A DNA stretch of 64,000 nucleotides from Paramacrobiotus metropolitanus. Its lineage: Eukaryota > Tardigrada > Eutardigrada > Parachela > Macrobiotidae. The position numbers were made by a program, and so were the translations under genes. The notes beneath the pieces are model-generated. The model was not told the DNA's origin. It saw only the letters and a program-made list of their open reading frames with translations, and did no database searches. The stretch lies in NCBI RefSeq assembly GCF_019649055.1, contig NW_026570435.1, positions 62,001-126,000 of the forward strand, written 5' to 3'. The first letter of the stretch is position 1, and the number at the start of each line of letters is the position of its first letter. This document shows, piece after piece, positions 21,360-33,700 of this stretch.

Positions 21360-23756
21360 ATGGCAAGGAATCATTACAAACTACTGTTTTCAAACTTTTT
21401 CACCGCATACTTGGTGACCTTTGTTCCGTGTGTCCGCGCTGATTCAGATAACCTGGTCCAGTAAGGGTACATAGGATCATTGCTACTGTAGCATTAAATT
21501 GCTGATTAATTGTGCATTACTGCAGTCAAGTGGTGCTAAATAAAAACAGCGAATCAAACATTGGCTTACTTTTTATACAGAACCGTGAACAATTATTTCA
21601 AGCGCCATTCGAGGGAAGCCACTTGGACGGCAAAAGACTACAACGTTCAGTCACACGAGAACCGGCCGGTATACAGTTACGGTCTTGTTTTCACCCCCGA
21701 GAACAAGCTGAAAAGTTTCCCACGCCGGTTGACCACTCATGATAGCAAAGCCCCGATTCCGGATTCATTCGATGCCAGAACACAGTGGCCCAACTGCGCC
21801 ACCTTCCAGAACATTCGTGCCCAAGGCGTCTGTCCGTCTTGTTGGGTATGTACAGTTGTACTCAATTGTCATAGGCTACTGTCTTTCTTTAACTTTTCTC
21901 CATACCGCTCATACTTACAATCTTTATATTTTTTTCCTTCATTTTGTAGAATGTAATATAAGCCTATTTTTTCTTAAAAATAATCATAGACCGCGCTGCA
22001 ACTACTGCTTTAAGTGTACTGGTACTAACTAAAACTTCTTAATTAAAACAAGTGTTTTTGTGATATATAATTCTGTAAAAGGCGAGCGAAATAAATATCA
22101 TTATTATTTTGTCGGATTTGGTTGAAATTGCAGATTTGATTGAACTCTGTACATATTGTGCAGAGGTACGTATAATTGTACTCCTGGTTGTAAATTTTAG
22201 GCCGTATCAGCCGCAGCAGTACTTTCGGACCGATTATGCATCGCTTTAGGCGATTCCGACCCATCATACCGAAACATATCCATATCCGCCCAAGATGCTT
22301 TGGTCTGTAGCGGGAATGTTGGTTACAGAGTATGGTAAGGTCAAATCGTTAAATAATGCGCACTATTATATATTCCAAGACTCCCAAGTAAAGATGTACA
22401 CAGAAGTATATAAAATGGTTTACCGGATACTTCAGTTCACAAGGAGGACAACTGGAGACACCGTACGAAATGTTCGCCAGCCAGGGCTTGGTCACAGGCG
22501 GGGAGTACCGCAGTGGACTGGGCTGTATGCCCTACCAGGCATACACACAGCAGGATACTCAGACGGTAACAACGTCCAGCTGCACCAAGTCCTGCTCCAA
22601 CAGAGTCTACGCGAAGACGTATCGGGATGATAAACGATTAGGTAAAACAATTCGTGCCTGAAGACAAGCACGCGCCACGACATGATTCTGTTCACAATCT
22701 ACGTATAATTTTCGGTTCAACCTAGGTTCAAAATGGTACGGTATGGGAATTAAGTTTGAAAGGTACAACGGTGCAGCTGCCATCGATAAGGTCATCGAAG
22801 AAGCACAGAGAGAACTGATGACCAACGGCCCGGTGACCATTGGTATTGATGCTTACGCTGACTTGGAATCGTATTCTTCTGGTACGCGAAGCTCGTAAGA
22901 GTATACATAAGTACAGTAAATCCAGGGAGCTTATTTATATGCGTGTACAAAAAAATAATTATTTTTTTCGTACTACTGTACATCGTTTGTATGGGGCTCG
23001 CTGTGACTGCTTATCAGCCTTTTTCGGAAATCCTGAAGATTTTACTTTGCTGAACTAATGAAAGTGTATATTTTATTTAATTATGCATGTATAACCATGG
23101 CGCCATTCGTCGGTTTAAAAACTTCAGCGGGACGCAAATTTTGGAAATTTCGGCTTCTAAAGAAGTATTGCTTCGATTAGCGGTATATGTTGTTTGTATA
23201 AAGACCAACTAAACGTACAACTGGAATAACAGTTTCTTCTGCAGGTGTTTATCGGCATGTAACCGGTGATTACAAAGGCGGCCACGCGATGAAGCTGATC
23301 GGCTGGGGCACGGAACGCGGCACGGACTATTGGCTGATAGCCAATTCCTGGGGTAAACAATGGGGTATGGACGGCGTAATGAAGTTCCTGCGGGGATCAA
23401 ATCACTGCGGCGTGGAGAATTATTTCATCACAGCGCTGCCACAAAACATTGCTCCGCCCCCAACACCTACCACTCCCGCTACTACCACGACACTCGGGAT
23501 AACCGACACCTCGTCTGCGGCAACGAACGAGATGACCACCACCACCAAGCGACCAGTGCCCACGTCAACACCGAGGATTCCACAGACCCCGCCCGCGCAG
23601 CCCCCGAATTTTAATCCTAACCGGCATCCGCCCTGCTACCGACCGCTCGTTGCGCCGGTCTTTAATACACGCGGGACACGGATAGTAGCCTGCCGCCATC
23701 CATGGTGGCGACACTGTTTCATGTTCATTTTTGGCCCCTACGCCTGTAGTTTGTAA
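21360..23756 (+). CDS. Cathepsin B-like cysteine protease with Thr/Pro-rich C-terminal tail
   Basis: Six exons (21360-21460, 21581-21845, 22201-22334, 22436-22641, 22726-22881, 23245-23756) join with every phase matching, giving 457 residues. The N-terminal hydrophobic stretch ([17 protein letters not shown]) is a signal peptide. A propeptide (TWTAKDYNV) and the mature start ([14 protein letters not shown]) follow. The catalytic Cys is about residue 121 in QGVCPSCW (the usual GSCGSCW has Pro for Gly), His about 301 in GGHAMK, and Asn about 321 in ANSWG. The cathepsin B GLVTGGEY block is present, but the occluding loop lacks the His-His pair, so carboxydipeptidase activity is not expected. After the peptidase domain come about 50 Thr/Pro-rich residues and a basic, aromatic Cys-containing end. 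It should be secreted or lysosomal. Family C1A is certain; the subfamily is inferred. Confidence 0.9.
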
Positions 23757-24079
23757 CCAGTATCTTCCTTGTTGTTTTTTTAGCAACCTAGCATATTTGT
23801 GCAAACCATGGCTCACAGAGCGTGAGTGTTTTCCGAATTGGCCAATTGTTAATTTACATCAGCAGTAGACAGGTTTCTCTCTTACGGTTAACTCATTTAT
23901 TTTGTTAAATAAAAAACACATGTTATTATATCTAAATTTGTGTTCCACGTAATCTAATATCCGGGTTCGTTGGAAGGCAGATGAGCAAGAGCTGCCTAAC
24001 GGATACAGTAAGAACCTCAAATGAAGACGGAATGATTTCGCCCGTTTTTTTTCCACATTTGCCGCTCGAACAATGGCTT
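23757..24079. other. Intergenic, no gene seen
   Basis: 3' flank of the cathepsin gene, meeting the end of the nuclear-receptor remnants on the other strand. No motif recognised. Confidence 0.4.
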
Positions 24080-24296
24080 AATCCACAACAATATCTACGC
24101 ATTTTGCGCAGTCATTTTCGGTTAAAGATACGTACCATTCACTGGTCTGGAACCGACGTGCGTCTTCCTCCACATCTTCCCGATGAGTCAAGCACCTCGC
24201 GTTTCCTACCGCTTTGTGATTCCACTGAAAAGGTTTATGAATTAGAATAAAGACGAAATTCACGTAAAAATTTCTGATATCGACAATAATATTCAT
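24080..24296 (-). pseudogene. Remnant of receptor C-terminal module (copy D)
   Basis: The minus strand has a TTTTCAG acceptor, then ESQSGRKREV, and after a one-base insertion EEDARRFQTSEWY. The intact version lies at 35397-35842 (ESQTGSKREV ... KEDARRFQVNEWY). The frameshift and the missing second exon make this a remnant. It follows the orphan receptor exon at 24477 in the expected order. Confidence 0.6.
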
Positions 24297-24371
24297 AAAA
24301 TTATACTGGTGTTATTATTCGGATAAACATTTAACAGCTAGAAACTAACACCAGATCACCACTAATATATA

Positions 24372-24395
24372 TTTGTGTCTTAATTAAGACACAAA
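24372..24395. repeat. 24-bp perfect palindrome
   Basis: A perfect palindrome centred on TTAATTAA with GTGTC/GACAC arms. It lies between receptor fragments, in no gene. It could be a homodimer binding site or chance AT-rich symmetry. Confidence 0.5.
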
Positions 24396-24481
24396 ATATT
24401 GTAAAATATTCGGAACAGACTGACGAAATGTCAGAACCCCAGGTAGCAACCTCGGAATGGCGCCTGTGGCAGCAACTCACC

Positions 24482-24733
24482 CTGAGAACCAATCACGAAA
24501 GCCAATGGAGCGCGAACGCACCGGAACAGCACTCAACTGCATACTCTGCAGGTAGCTCACCGAGATGGAGTTGATCAGCGGAAATCGGCCGACGAACTTC
24601 TGCACTGTCGCGTAGACCACTTCGCGTTCGGCGACATTCACATGCTTTCCTACGGAATAATACAACGTTAACGCGTCCATGTGCAGCACGTGCAAGCATC
24701 CCATGGACGCTTTATCCGACACTTTGGTGATTT
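24482..24733 (-). pseudogene. Orphan last-LBD exon of a nuclear-receptor-like gene (copy D)
   Basis: One exon of about 250 bp encodes the helix 9-11 region of the ligand-binding domain (KASMGCLHVLHMDAL, EVVYATVQKFVGRFPLI), with a TGCAG acceptor and a GTGAG donor. Its frame is open, but none of the preceding exons are found within 700 bp upstream. It is probably a gene remnant left by deletion. Confidence 0.7.
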
Positions 24734-24749
24734 CTGCACAACAGAACAT

Positions 24750-25429
24750 TATTAATAATTTGTAATTTGCTTTTTCTGGTAAGCATTTGACATACTACAT
24801 TTCTCCTTCAAGCACTCCCCAGTAAAATACGCTTGTGCGTGAATGCTTGAAGAAAATCTTTCCGGATAAAAACTCAAAGGAATGCGCTCGGTACATGGTA
24901 GTGATGGTACTAATCATAATTTGCATATTTTATAATAATTAACCGCAAAACAGAAGCTTGTGTTTTCAATGTTTGTAACTTTGGAATTATAAAGAAATGC
25001 GAAACGCATTTTCTCGTGATACTTGAGTGATACCGTCTTGTATTTAAATTCTAACGCACAGTTATATTGACATGATACATTGATACACACGGCTACAAGC
25101 AGACTAGCCCAAGTAAAACGTAACTGCCCACAAACACAACTGCAGCGGTAGTTCAGGTCTCAGGTTACTCGTTAGTTTCAATAACCTGATCATCACTAAA
25201 ATACAGTACAGTATATTCAATAACCAGAAAAATTCGATGTAGAGGAAAAGGTTTAGAATTCAATTAATTTTAAAGCAGGAATTTTCTTCATTAAGATCGT
25301 TATCCACAGTGAAACATGTACAGCACAGCAGACTGTATATATAGAAAGGTCACCTCCACAAAAAGCGGACTATAGGGTTATAGGGGTTATATCATGTGCG
25401 GTAGCCGTTCACTTTCGAAGCGAACCGTC
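24750..25429. other. Intergenic, no gene seen
   Basis: AT-rich DNA between receptor remnants D and C. No LBD-like frame is seen, which is why copy D looks orphaned. Confidence 0.4.
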
Positions 25430-25860
25430 AAATTCACGTGGACGTGAACACAGCGGAATACTACAGCCGTTAAGATTCTGCGCGTAAATATCTCGGCGAG
25501 ATGGTGTCTACCAGCGGGAATCGGGCGACAATCTTCACCATTTTCGCACAGATCACATCGCGATCGGCGGCATTCACGCGCTTTTCCAATGGAGCAATAT
25601 ACGGTGTGTCCATGTACAGATACAGCACATGCAGTTAATACATCAACGTCTTATTCGACGATTTTGTTATTACTACAAATTACGACGTATCTGTGACTGC
25701 GCTACGTCATGAAACTGGTAAAATGACTAACCGGCACGAGGCCCTAGCGCCGAAATGATGAAGCTGGGAAATGTCGTAATCTGCTCCGTACGCCGCCGTG
25801 ACCTCCGATCCGTGATTACCTTCTACACTGTGACCATCTCCCAGTACATTCGATGCCGAA
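25430..25860 (-). pseudogene. Decayed nuclear-receptor-like LBD gene (copy C)
   Basis: Two blocks match copy B. Near 25850-25735 the minus strand reads YWEMVTV then a stop, where B has YWEVVRARN, and the rest of the helix 1-3 exon is shortened. Near 25660-25440 the helix 9-11 exon is recognisable by nucleotide identity (CGATTCCCGCTG block) but has several indels and stops. The middle exons are missing. It is clearly dead. Confidence 0.75.
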
Positions 25861-26285
25861 CGGAGAGTGCACCGGAAACCGGAAGGATCTACGACATACA
25901 TCAACATCAAGCAAATCATCAGAAAAATCCGCAAATTTAAGTAACATGATGCTTACAGCTAGATATAGGGCATCAGTACCATACGAGAAAAGCTTAATTC
26001 TACAGGAGGGAAGAATACAGCGCAAATACAAAATATATTGTAAAAAAATTAATATACGCAGCATTACGTAGATCTATTAAAAGGCATCAGCGCGCAGGAA
26101 TTTCCGGTGCCGCGCTTTATGCGTAAAATTGCCTAATCATGCTGCACGTTTATTGGCGTTGTTTAGCAGAGACAGATCTATATATATAATTTACGGCTTC
26201 GCTGATGTACTTATATGTTTCGCATTAATTATTGATCGGTTAAACGGCGGCGGCACATATTTTGGGACGTGGGGGCGGGGTCGTC

Positions 26286-26297
26286 TTTGGCGCCAAA
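26286..26297. promoter_or_regulatory. E2F-like palindrome TTTGGCGCCAAA next to a GC box
   Basis: TTTGGCGCCAAA matches the known E2F consensus (TTTSSCGC) on both strands and lies about 20 bp after a GTGGGGGCGGGG run. In an AT-rich neighbourhood this GC-rich island looks like a promoter element, but no gene I trust starts nearby. Confidence 0.3.
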
Positions 26298-26664
26298 GGA
26301 CGGGCGTCTGTAGAAAAACATTGGGTTTGAAACATTAGAAAAAGAATTTTATAGGATTAAAATCAGGAAAGTACATCCTTGTTCAATCTCCCACTCTCCC
26401 ATTCACATGCACGCTGTATTGTAATCCGGTATGGGAGCCCTCACGTTTATACATTTCACCTTTTCTTTATATATAACATAGCTTTATATATATGAATATA
26501 AAAACGTTCTTTTGTTTGTTTTGTGTTGTTTCACAAAAAATTATTGCTAACTTGCTTGCACTTTTCACCTGACCAGTGAGGAATGATATTTTATTGTACA
26601 CATTTTCGGCATCTGAAACGGATATACAGTAGTAGTATTCGTTCACATGGACTTATAAACGGCA

Positions 26665-27165
26665 ATGCACTACAGTAATTTCTTACAGGTACCGCCACAT
26701 GTACACGTATATACAGTGTCAGTGATTACAGAAAGAGAAGAGGAACTCTCCTCTAGAAAAAAAGAAAAGGTATTAAACATGGCGACATCTATTTCGGTAC
26801 AGTATTCCCCTAGCTACAGCCCGAAATATGTAGTCTCAGTGTTTTGCCGCAAATATTGCGACAAGATAGCCCCTTACGGCTGGAATGTACCAATAAATTT
26901 ATTTACTTACATATTTAGCAGTACGAATAGGATACAGAATACAGATATTAGATACGAGTATAGAACAAGAAAATGGTCTTCAGTCTCTTCACTAAAGTAT
27001 CTTGGTTTTATAACCATTTACGTACACTTTGCAGAAATCATTAATTTTTACAAACAACTGATCAAAAATCGATACAATATTTTAGCAAAAATACAAGAAC
27101 AATTAAAAAAAATACAAAAATTAGCCAGGAGGAAAAAGAAAGAAGACTTACGGGAAAAAACATAA
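26665..27165 (+). CDS. Hypothetical ORF, Lys-rich C-terminus
   Basis: An uninterrupted frame of 166 codons in AT-rich DNA. The C-terminal 40 residues are rich in Lys and Gln and may form a helix (KIQEQLKKIQKLARRKKKED). There are no known domains, no recognised splice structure, and no copy elsewhere in the window. The composition could arise by chance from AT-rich sequence; I give it little weight. It lies between receptor copies C and B on the opposite strand. Confidence 0.18.
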   Translation: MHYSNFLQVPPHVHVYTVSVITEREEELSSRKKEKVLNMATSISVQYSPSYSPKYVVSVFCRKYCDKIAPYGWNVPINLFTYIFSSTNRIQNTDIRYEYRTRKWSSVSSLKYLGFITIYVHFAEIINFYKQLIKNRYNILAKIQEQLKKIQKLARRKKKEDLREKT

Positions 27166-27522
27166 CTGAATTGTCAAACATGCAGATTATGCCCAAGTGA
27201 AACTACACCGCAAGCATACATACAGTAACCATATTTCAGCTGCTTATCAGCTGTATAACCTGCATTTCAATTTTTAATGAGTTAAGACTTTTAGCATCTT
27301 GAGTCACCAACTTTAATATTTCGAGGCCGAGACTTGTACTGTGCGCAAACAAAGTACTGTGCAAAACTATTCAACAACAGGGAAAATTACAACAACATAT
27401 TAAAAAATAAATTCTCCACCGAGATCATTATCCAGATTATCGTAAACAATCTACACCATAGCAGACTGAAGAAAAGTCACCTTGGCAAACGGCGGACTAG
27501 CGATGGCATCGGCGGCAGCCGT

Positions 27523-29711
27523 TCATTTTGGAAAGGAATCTCTAAAGCCCAGTGTGCGTGAACGCAGTGGAACGCTGCTGACATTGAGGTTCTGCACGTA
27601 ATTCACCGAGATGGCGTCGATCAGCGGGAATCGGGCGACAATCCGCTGTACTTTTGCACAGACCACCGCGCGATCGGCGACATTCAGGCGTTTCCCAATG
27701 GAATAATTTAACGCGTCCATGTACAGCACGTGCAGGTATCCCATCAACGTCTTATTCGACGCTTTTGTGATTTCTGCAAAATATTAAAGTACTCCAATAA
27801 AACGAATCCGACCAGACGAATAAATAATCAGCAGCACAAACATATCATTCCCTTGCATTTTACCTGGATAAAATATAGCCGCGGCTAACAGCAGATAAAG
27901 CTCCGGTAAAGTCAAGCCAATACTGTTAATTGACGCATAGAACGAATCAACAAAACGCACATAATCCGGATCAATCTCCAGCGAGTCCAGGACATATTTG
28001 GACAAATGCAGGCCGTCCGCACCAGGAAACATATAATAATATTCCCCTTTGTGGAAGTAACTAGCATAGTGCATCTGCAAAATGCATTCCAATTACAACC
28101 AGAAAATCAAAATGCTGAAAAAAAGATGCAACGCTCACCACATAGCTGATGAGGTGTTTTTCCACTAATAACGTCCGCTGATCGTCGTGGGAGAGATCGT
28201 GGAAGCCAGTCAGCAGCGAGGCAAAGGTAGCCAAACGCTCCACTGTGTTCTGGATAAAAGCAGCGAGTAGCTTGAGCCAACGTGACGGTGTAGCCTGCGG
28301 CTGATGCTATACGAAAACAAATACCAATTTCGAAATAAAGGATTGCCCACACGTTATGTAATGATATTTTATTGCAGCAGCGATAAAAAAAAATCGGCTG
28401 GCCTCGCGTTTAACTTTTGTCATGAAAATGTTCACAACAGAGTCATGCGCAGCCTCATTTCACCTTATAGTCACATATTTTGTTAAGCACATGTAGAGCA
28501 CTGCGAATAACGAGATAAGGCAACGCCACAAACGTTTTAAGTAGGCAAGCTACTGAAGCGGGATGCAGTTGGAACTGACCGGCACGAGCCCGTCCCGCAG
28601 CGCCGAAATCATAAACGCGGAGAGCGCCGCAATCTGGTCGCCGTAAGCGGCTTCGTACGCCGCCGTCACTCCCGCGATCACCTTCTCCAGCACACTGTTC
28701 CGTGCTCTGACCACCTCCCAGTACTTGTCGACGGAGAACGGGGAGTGCAGGGAATGGACGAAATGGCTCGGCAGGCTCGACCCAAGGATCTCCATGGAAT
28801 CACGCGCCAAACCGGCAGGGTCTACAGCAAAACAATTTCAATGTCAGGAAAATCAGTTGTAAATTCTGTTAAATACTCCGAGCCACCTACTGCTTCGCTC
28901 AGCGTGAATAGAAAAAAATTAAATCACGGAAGAAAAAATTCGCTGAGTGTAATGATTTATCAAATCAATACGGGCGCGGATGCCTACGGTAGATGGGGTG
29001 GGGGGGGGGTAGTGGATTGAGTGGATTCCACTTTTACTAGTGATAGTGAATGCAGCAGGGTTTTCCGCACTAACCGGACAAACGCATGAGCTTCCCCGAG
29101 CGTGGCCCCAGATTGCTGGGGGAACTGAATCTTCCACTCCGCAGACTAAAGGGTTGAATGTCCGTACTCGTGGACGATGTCGGAGGGGAATCAGAGCGGG
29201 ATGAGGGGACACTCTCCGATGTTCGGGGACTCGATTCTGTAGCAAGAATTTGCAATTTACAATTATCAGCGAATGCCATTAATCAGCGACTGGACACGAA
29301 ACTTAGTCGGAGAGAATCCGAAATAATTGCCCCATTAATTTACCTGATTGTGCGTACTGGTTTGTACACTGTGTGTGGATTTGGGACGGTGCAAAGCGAA
29401 TCACTGCAAAACGAAACAAGGACTATCAACCAGCACAGAACAGTGAATTTGATTATGATTCGAGTAAGTGCGAATGATGGCGTAGTTTATCAAGAGCGGA
29501 TCGTTCATGATCTGCAGTTACTGCATGTGCTGGCAGCGATGCATACGAACAGATGACTGCAGTTGACGGCGCACTAACCAGACTGTGTGCGAAGCTGTGG
29601 AATGCCCGACCATGCTGACACACGGTGCGACGTGTCGCTGTCTAGTAATCTCTTCCGCGATAGTCGCTCCTGCGACGGAAACGCTCGTACAGACGGCTTT
29701 TCCCAACTCAT
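27523..29711 (-). CDS. Nuclear-receptor-like protein lacking the DNA-binding domain (copy B)
   Basis: Six exons (29711-29579, 29236-29075, 28821-28580, 28306-28139, 28074-27864, 27773-27523) join with all phases matching, giving 388 residues. The N-terminal 100 residues are Ser/Pro rich and have no C4 zinc fingers. The rest is a ligand-binding domain: helix 1-3 region (DKYWEVVRARNSVLEKVIAG), the receptor signature FASLLTGFHDLSHDDQRTLL, the helix 7-9 stretch SINSIGLTLPELYLLLAAAIFYP and the helix 10/11 stretch VVCAKVQRIVARFPLI. It ends FRDSFPK without a recognisable AF-2 helix. Nuclear receptors are ligand-gated transcription factors. One without DNA-binding fingers would be expected to act through protein partners, as DAX1/SHP do (inference). 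This is the only fully intact copy in the tandem array. Confidence 0.85.
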
Positions 29712-30738
29712 AATTCCCAACAGCGAAATCGCAGTTTTACACAGCAACGCCGTTCCGAACCATAAAGATGATACACTGATAAAGACGAAAGCGATGAAGC
29801 CACAACAACAAACACAAACGGACAAACAGTACGCCAATGGCGAGCAGTAACGTTTTCCCGGAAAAGAGAGATTCCGAAACAAAATTGAAAACCACAAGGG
29901 CCAAGGCCACCCTGACAACTAGCAAATGGCAGCGGAGCGTACGTAAAAGACGATAAGGATAAAGGAAGAAGTCTGGAAGTTGGAACTTGGAAGACACAAA
30001 AATGACGAAATTATGACTCGTGCGTGATTTCGTGAACGGTCAAATTGCAGCGCTAGGCAGCCACCCTCGGTGCTAGGTGATGTAAAATTCGAATTCATGC
30101 TATAGAAGTTAGATAGAACTCATCATAGAAGTATCGGAAAATCTGATGGAACCATGAAAAATTATCAGCGTTCATTTTGGTCGATGTATTAATTTTGGGG
30201 ACTTCCCTTTTTTGCCCAGAAAATGTTTCTTTAATGGAAATCCGAGTTTCCACAGCTTAAGGTTTAATTGAATTTCTGTCGTGCTTAGTGTACGGTGCTG
30301 CACTGCTGCTTCCGATCCGGTGTTCTGGAAGTTTTTATTGTTGCAGTATTTCTAGAATACCTGTACATATGCTGTGTCGCCGACTAACATAAATCGGTTG
30401 ACAAAAAAATGGTTCTAAGTTTTGACATCTTATGCCATCTCATCGACTTTTGTCATTCATTTCTGTGACTCATATTATGTTATGCATTCATGCATTTCAA
30501 TATGTACGGTAATTGTATATTTTAAGTTTAGGCAATCAGGTACAGGAGATGAGGAATCAAAAGCCGCGCCAAGAGCGACCGACGACTGCCACGACAAAAT
30601 AAATAATTATAAAACTCAAAAGGAGATCAAAAACATGACTGAACAGCTAAAACCCGAAAAGACTCCCGATGAGCAAAAGGTACATAGTGAACACAATAAA
30701 ATATCAAGCAAACACGGAATAATTCTGTCCTGTCCTTC
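29712..30738. other. Upstream region of receptor copy B
   Basis: About 1 kb holding the copy B promoter and the 3' flank of copy A. Parts (30590-30720) match 35240-35370, so they belong to the tandem unit. A short plus-strand frame in both (MTEQLKPE start) is probably antisense 3' UTR, since the minus-strand module ends just before it. Confidence 0.45.
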
Positions 30739-33700
30739 CTACAATCGCCGCTCGACATGTTCAGACACGGTTGTGTTTGGGGTCTTCATGAGGAGCAGCG
30801 TGAGCGCGGCCAGTCCCTTGTCGACGGGATCGACCCGACCGCGCTGGATCCACTTGGGAATGGTCGTCCGGGCCTGGGCGAATCCCAACCGGTGCATCAC
30901 GCGCTCCACGCCGATCGCCTCAATATGTCCCGTCCGATGCGCTGCGGCAGTTCTGTTAAAAGTTGGCATCACTCGCTCATTACCCACAGACCGACGCCGG
31001 CACATTCTGCATTCACGAAATGAGCAGTACAAAACCAGTCTGATCTGGAAAGCCGAAAGCACTGAAATCAAGTATTTTAAAGTGGATTACAGGTACTGTA
31101 CCATTCACTGCCCTCGAAGCGGCGGGTTATTTCGGTTGGGCTTGTGGACGTCGGCTGGGTTAGGCGCTGCATGTCCGCATCCGGCTTGCGAGGGCGCTGA
31201 TCACAGTCCTGAGTAGTTCTTCTAGAAACTCACGAAAACAATCTATCACAATTTATTCGTATTATTCTCGTACTATAAAAATGATCCCGAACTTCTCACT
31301 CGTACACATTTTCTCTTACGTACGTATAAGTCAAAATAATTAAGGCTTTTAAACTCTTTGAGGCCTACTATACGTTGCCATGGCGTCTGAGGCGGAAGCT
31401 CACCTTACGAACGATTCCCCGAAGCCAAGTGACTGCGAGCGAAGCATAATAGTATTAAATTCCATATTCTCAACGTAGTTCACAGAGACCGTGTCGATCA
31501 GGGCAAATTGGCTGACAATCTTTTGCACTTTCGCGCAGATCACTCCGCGTTCGGCGACCGCTGCACGTTTCCCAATGGAATAATTTAACGCGTCCATGTA
31601 CAGCACGTGCAAGTATCCCATCAACGTCTTATTCGATGCTTTTGTGACTTCTGCAAAAATGAACATCATTGATAACTACAAAAGGTATCATTCATTTTAA
31701 GATATAGCATACATGTACAAAGAAATGGAAGTTAAACCTTTGCCATAGCAAAACGTACTGCCGGAAATATTTTATTCAAGCTACATAAAAGCATATGTGG
31801 TAGCCACAATTTCAGGAAGACAAAGCTTTAAATCTTTCTTTCCGGCATTTACAAGTTTTACGCAAGGCCGGTAAAAGGAAGTGTGCCGGTACATGGTACA
31901 AAATTTGGGTACATCTCCGTAACAGTGAGAAACCTTCCGCTTTCGCGCACTCCCAAACACTTTTTTTGCATTGCTTTAATAGCATTCTAAAGTCCAATGA
32001 TTTGTAAACACTGGCCTGAGAACCGTTTGTGGGCGCAAAATTCGGTTAGGGAGTTACCTATGAAATATAAATCCAAAAGTTTAAACGCACAGAGGCGTAA
32101 TAGAACTTTCATTATAAACCGATCTGCACATATTGCATGAAAACGCAATAACTGAATAATTTAATAATTAACCGCAACTGCAAGTAATATCAAAAGACCA
32201 AAGGCAATTAAAAATGAGAGAAAAGCCACAGTTTACCTGGATAAAAAAAAGCAGCGGCTAGCAACAGTTAGAGCTCCACTAACGTCAAGCCGATGCTGTT
32301 AACTGACGCGTAACATGAATCACTAAAACGCACATAATCCGGATCCATCCCCAGCGACTCTATGACATATTTGCACAGATGCAGACTCTCCGTCCCAGGA
32401 AAAAAAGTATAATATTCCCCTTTGCGCACGTATGAAGCATAATGTATCTGTAAAAAACGCATTCGAATTACGATAAAAAATCGAAACGCTGACACAGGGA
32501 TGAGAAGCCAACCAGATAACTGATCAGTCGCTTCTCCACCAATAAAGTCCGCTGGTCATCCTCGGATAGGTTGCGGAAACCAAACAGCAACGAGACAAAC
32601 ACAGCCAAACGATCCGCTGTGTTTTTCAGAAACGCCGCGAGCAGCTTGAGCCAGCGCGACGGTGTGGCTTGCGGCTGATGCTAAACACCGCACATTTGTA
32701 AAGATTTACAAAATTCCAATACTGTACAGATATGAGACTGATTTCACACACAATATCAAAAACCATCGTCTCCAAGTGCGCTAATCTTGTGTGAATTTCG
32801 TTAAAATTTTCCGCGCACTTCCAGACAGTTTTTTGGGTCGTTTAAACAAATAAACTTACAAATAAAAACTTAAAAATGTATGTATCTTTCAGAGCGGGCG
32901 AAAACAGAAGTTTTTTTGTGGATATACACAAAAAATTTGGAATATGAAATTCCTTCCATTTTCATTTGGTCTTACTATCGATGATATGAAGTACGAGTAA
33001 TTTGAAACCAGATTCAAATTAAACATATTCAGTAGCATTTTTATAATGCGGGGTCGTTAAAACAACCCATGCAACTAACCGGCACAAGACCGTCACGCAG
33101 CGCCGAAATCATAAAGGTGGAAAATGCCGCAATCTGGTCGCCATAGGCGGCTTCGTACGCCGCCGTGACCCCAGCGATTATATTCTCCAGGGCCGTATTC
33201 CGCGCTTGGACCACCTCCCAGTACTTGTCGATGGTGGAGGGAGAGTGCAGGGAATGCACGAAATGGCTGGACAGGGTCGACTCAAGGATCTCCACGGAAT
33301 CACGCGCCAAACCAGAAGCTTCTACGACGAATTTCAATTTAAGCGAATCAATTGACAAATCTCTACAGAGTTCAAGGCACGATGCTGTTAAGCTGCTGAA
33401 AATCTTCAAAAGTGGTAGAAAACAACCAAACGAAAAAAAACATTATGGAACTTGCAATTTTTAAATAACCGCAACGGGTGATGTCAGGTATCATGCTACG
33501 TCTAATAAAGATTTGGAAAAGCAGGATTTCATATTCAGGTTTAATTGCACATTATAATGCACGTGCTCTTGTTAGAAGCAGCACGCTGTCATTTATGGGT
33601 GCTGGATGCGGCGCAGTAACGGCAATATTGATCGGTGCATGTTCATCTTCTTCATATTTTATTTTGTTTACCTCCACTTACCGGAACAGCGAACAAGGTG

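Noticed and set aside
29000-29009. G10 homopolymer in receptor copy B intron
   Set aside because: An isolated run without other repeat structure; likely chance or assembly noise.
30422-31216. 264-codon plus-strand open frame
   Set aside because: It is antisense to the receptor C-terminal module, which has splice sites and a conserved protein reading on the minus strand in other copies.
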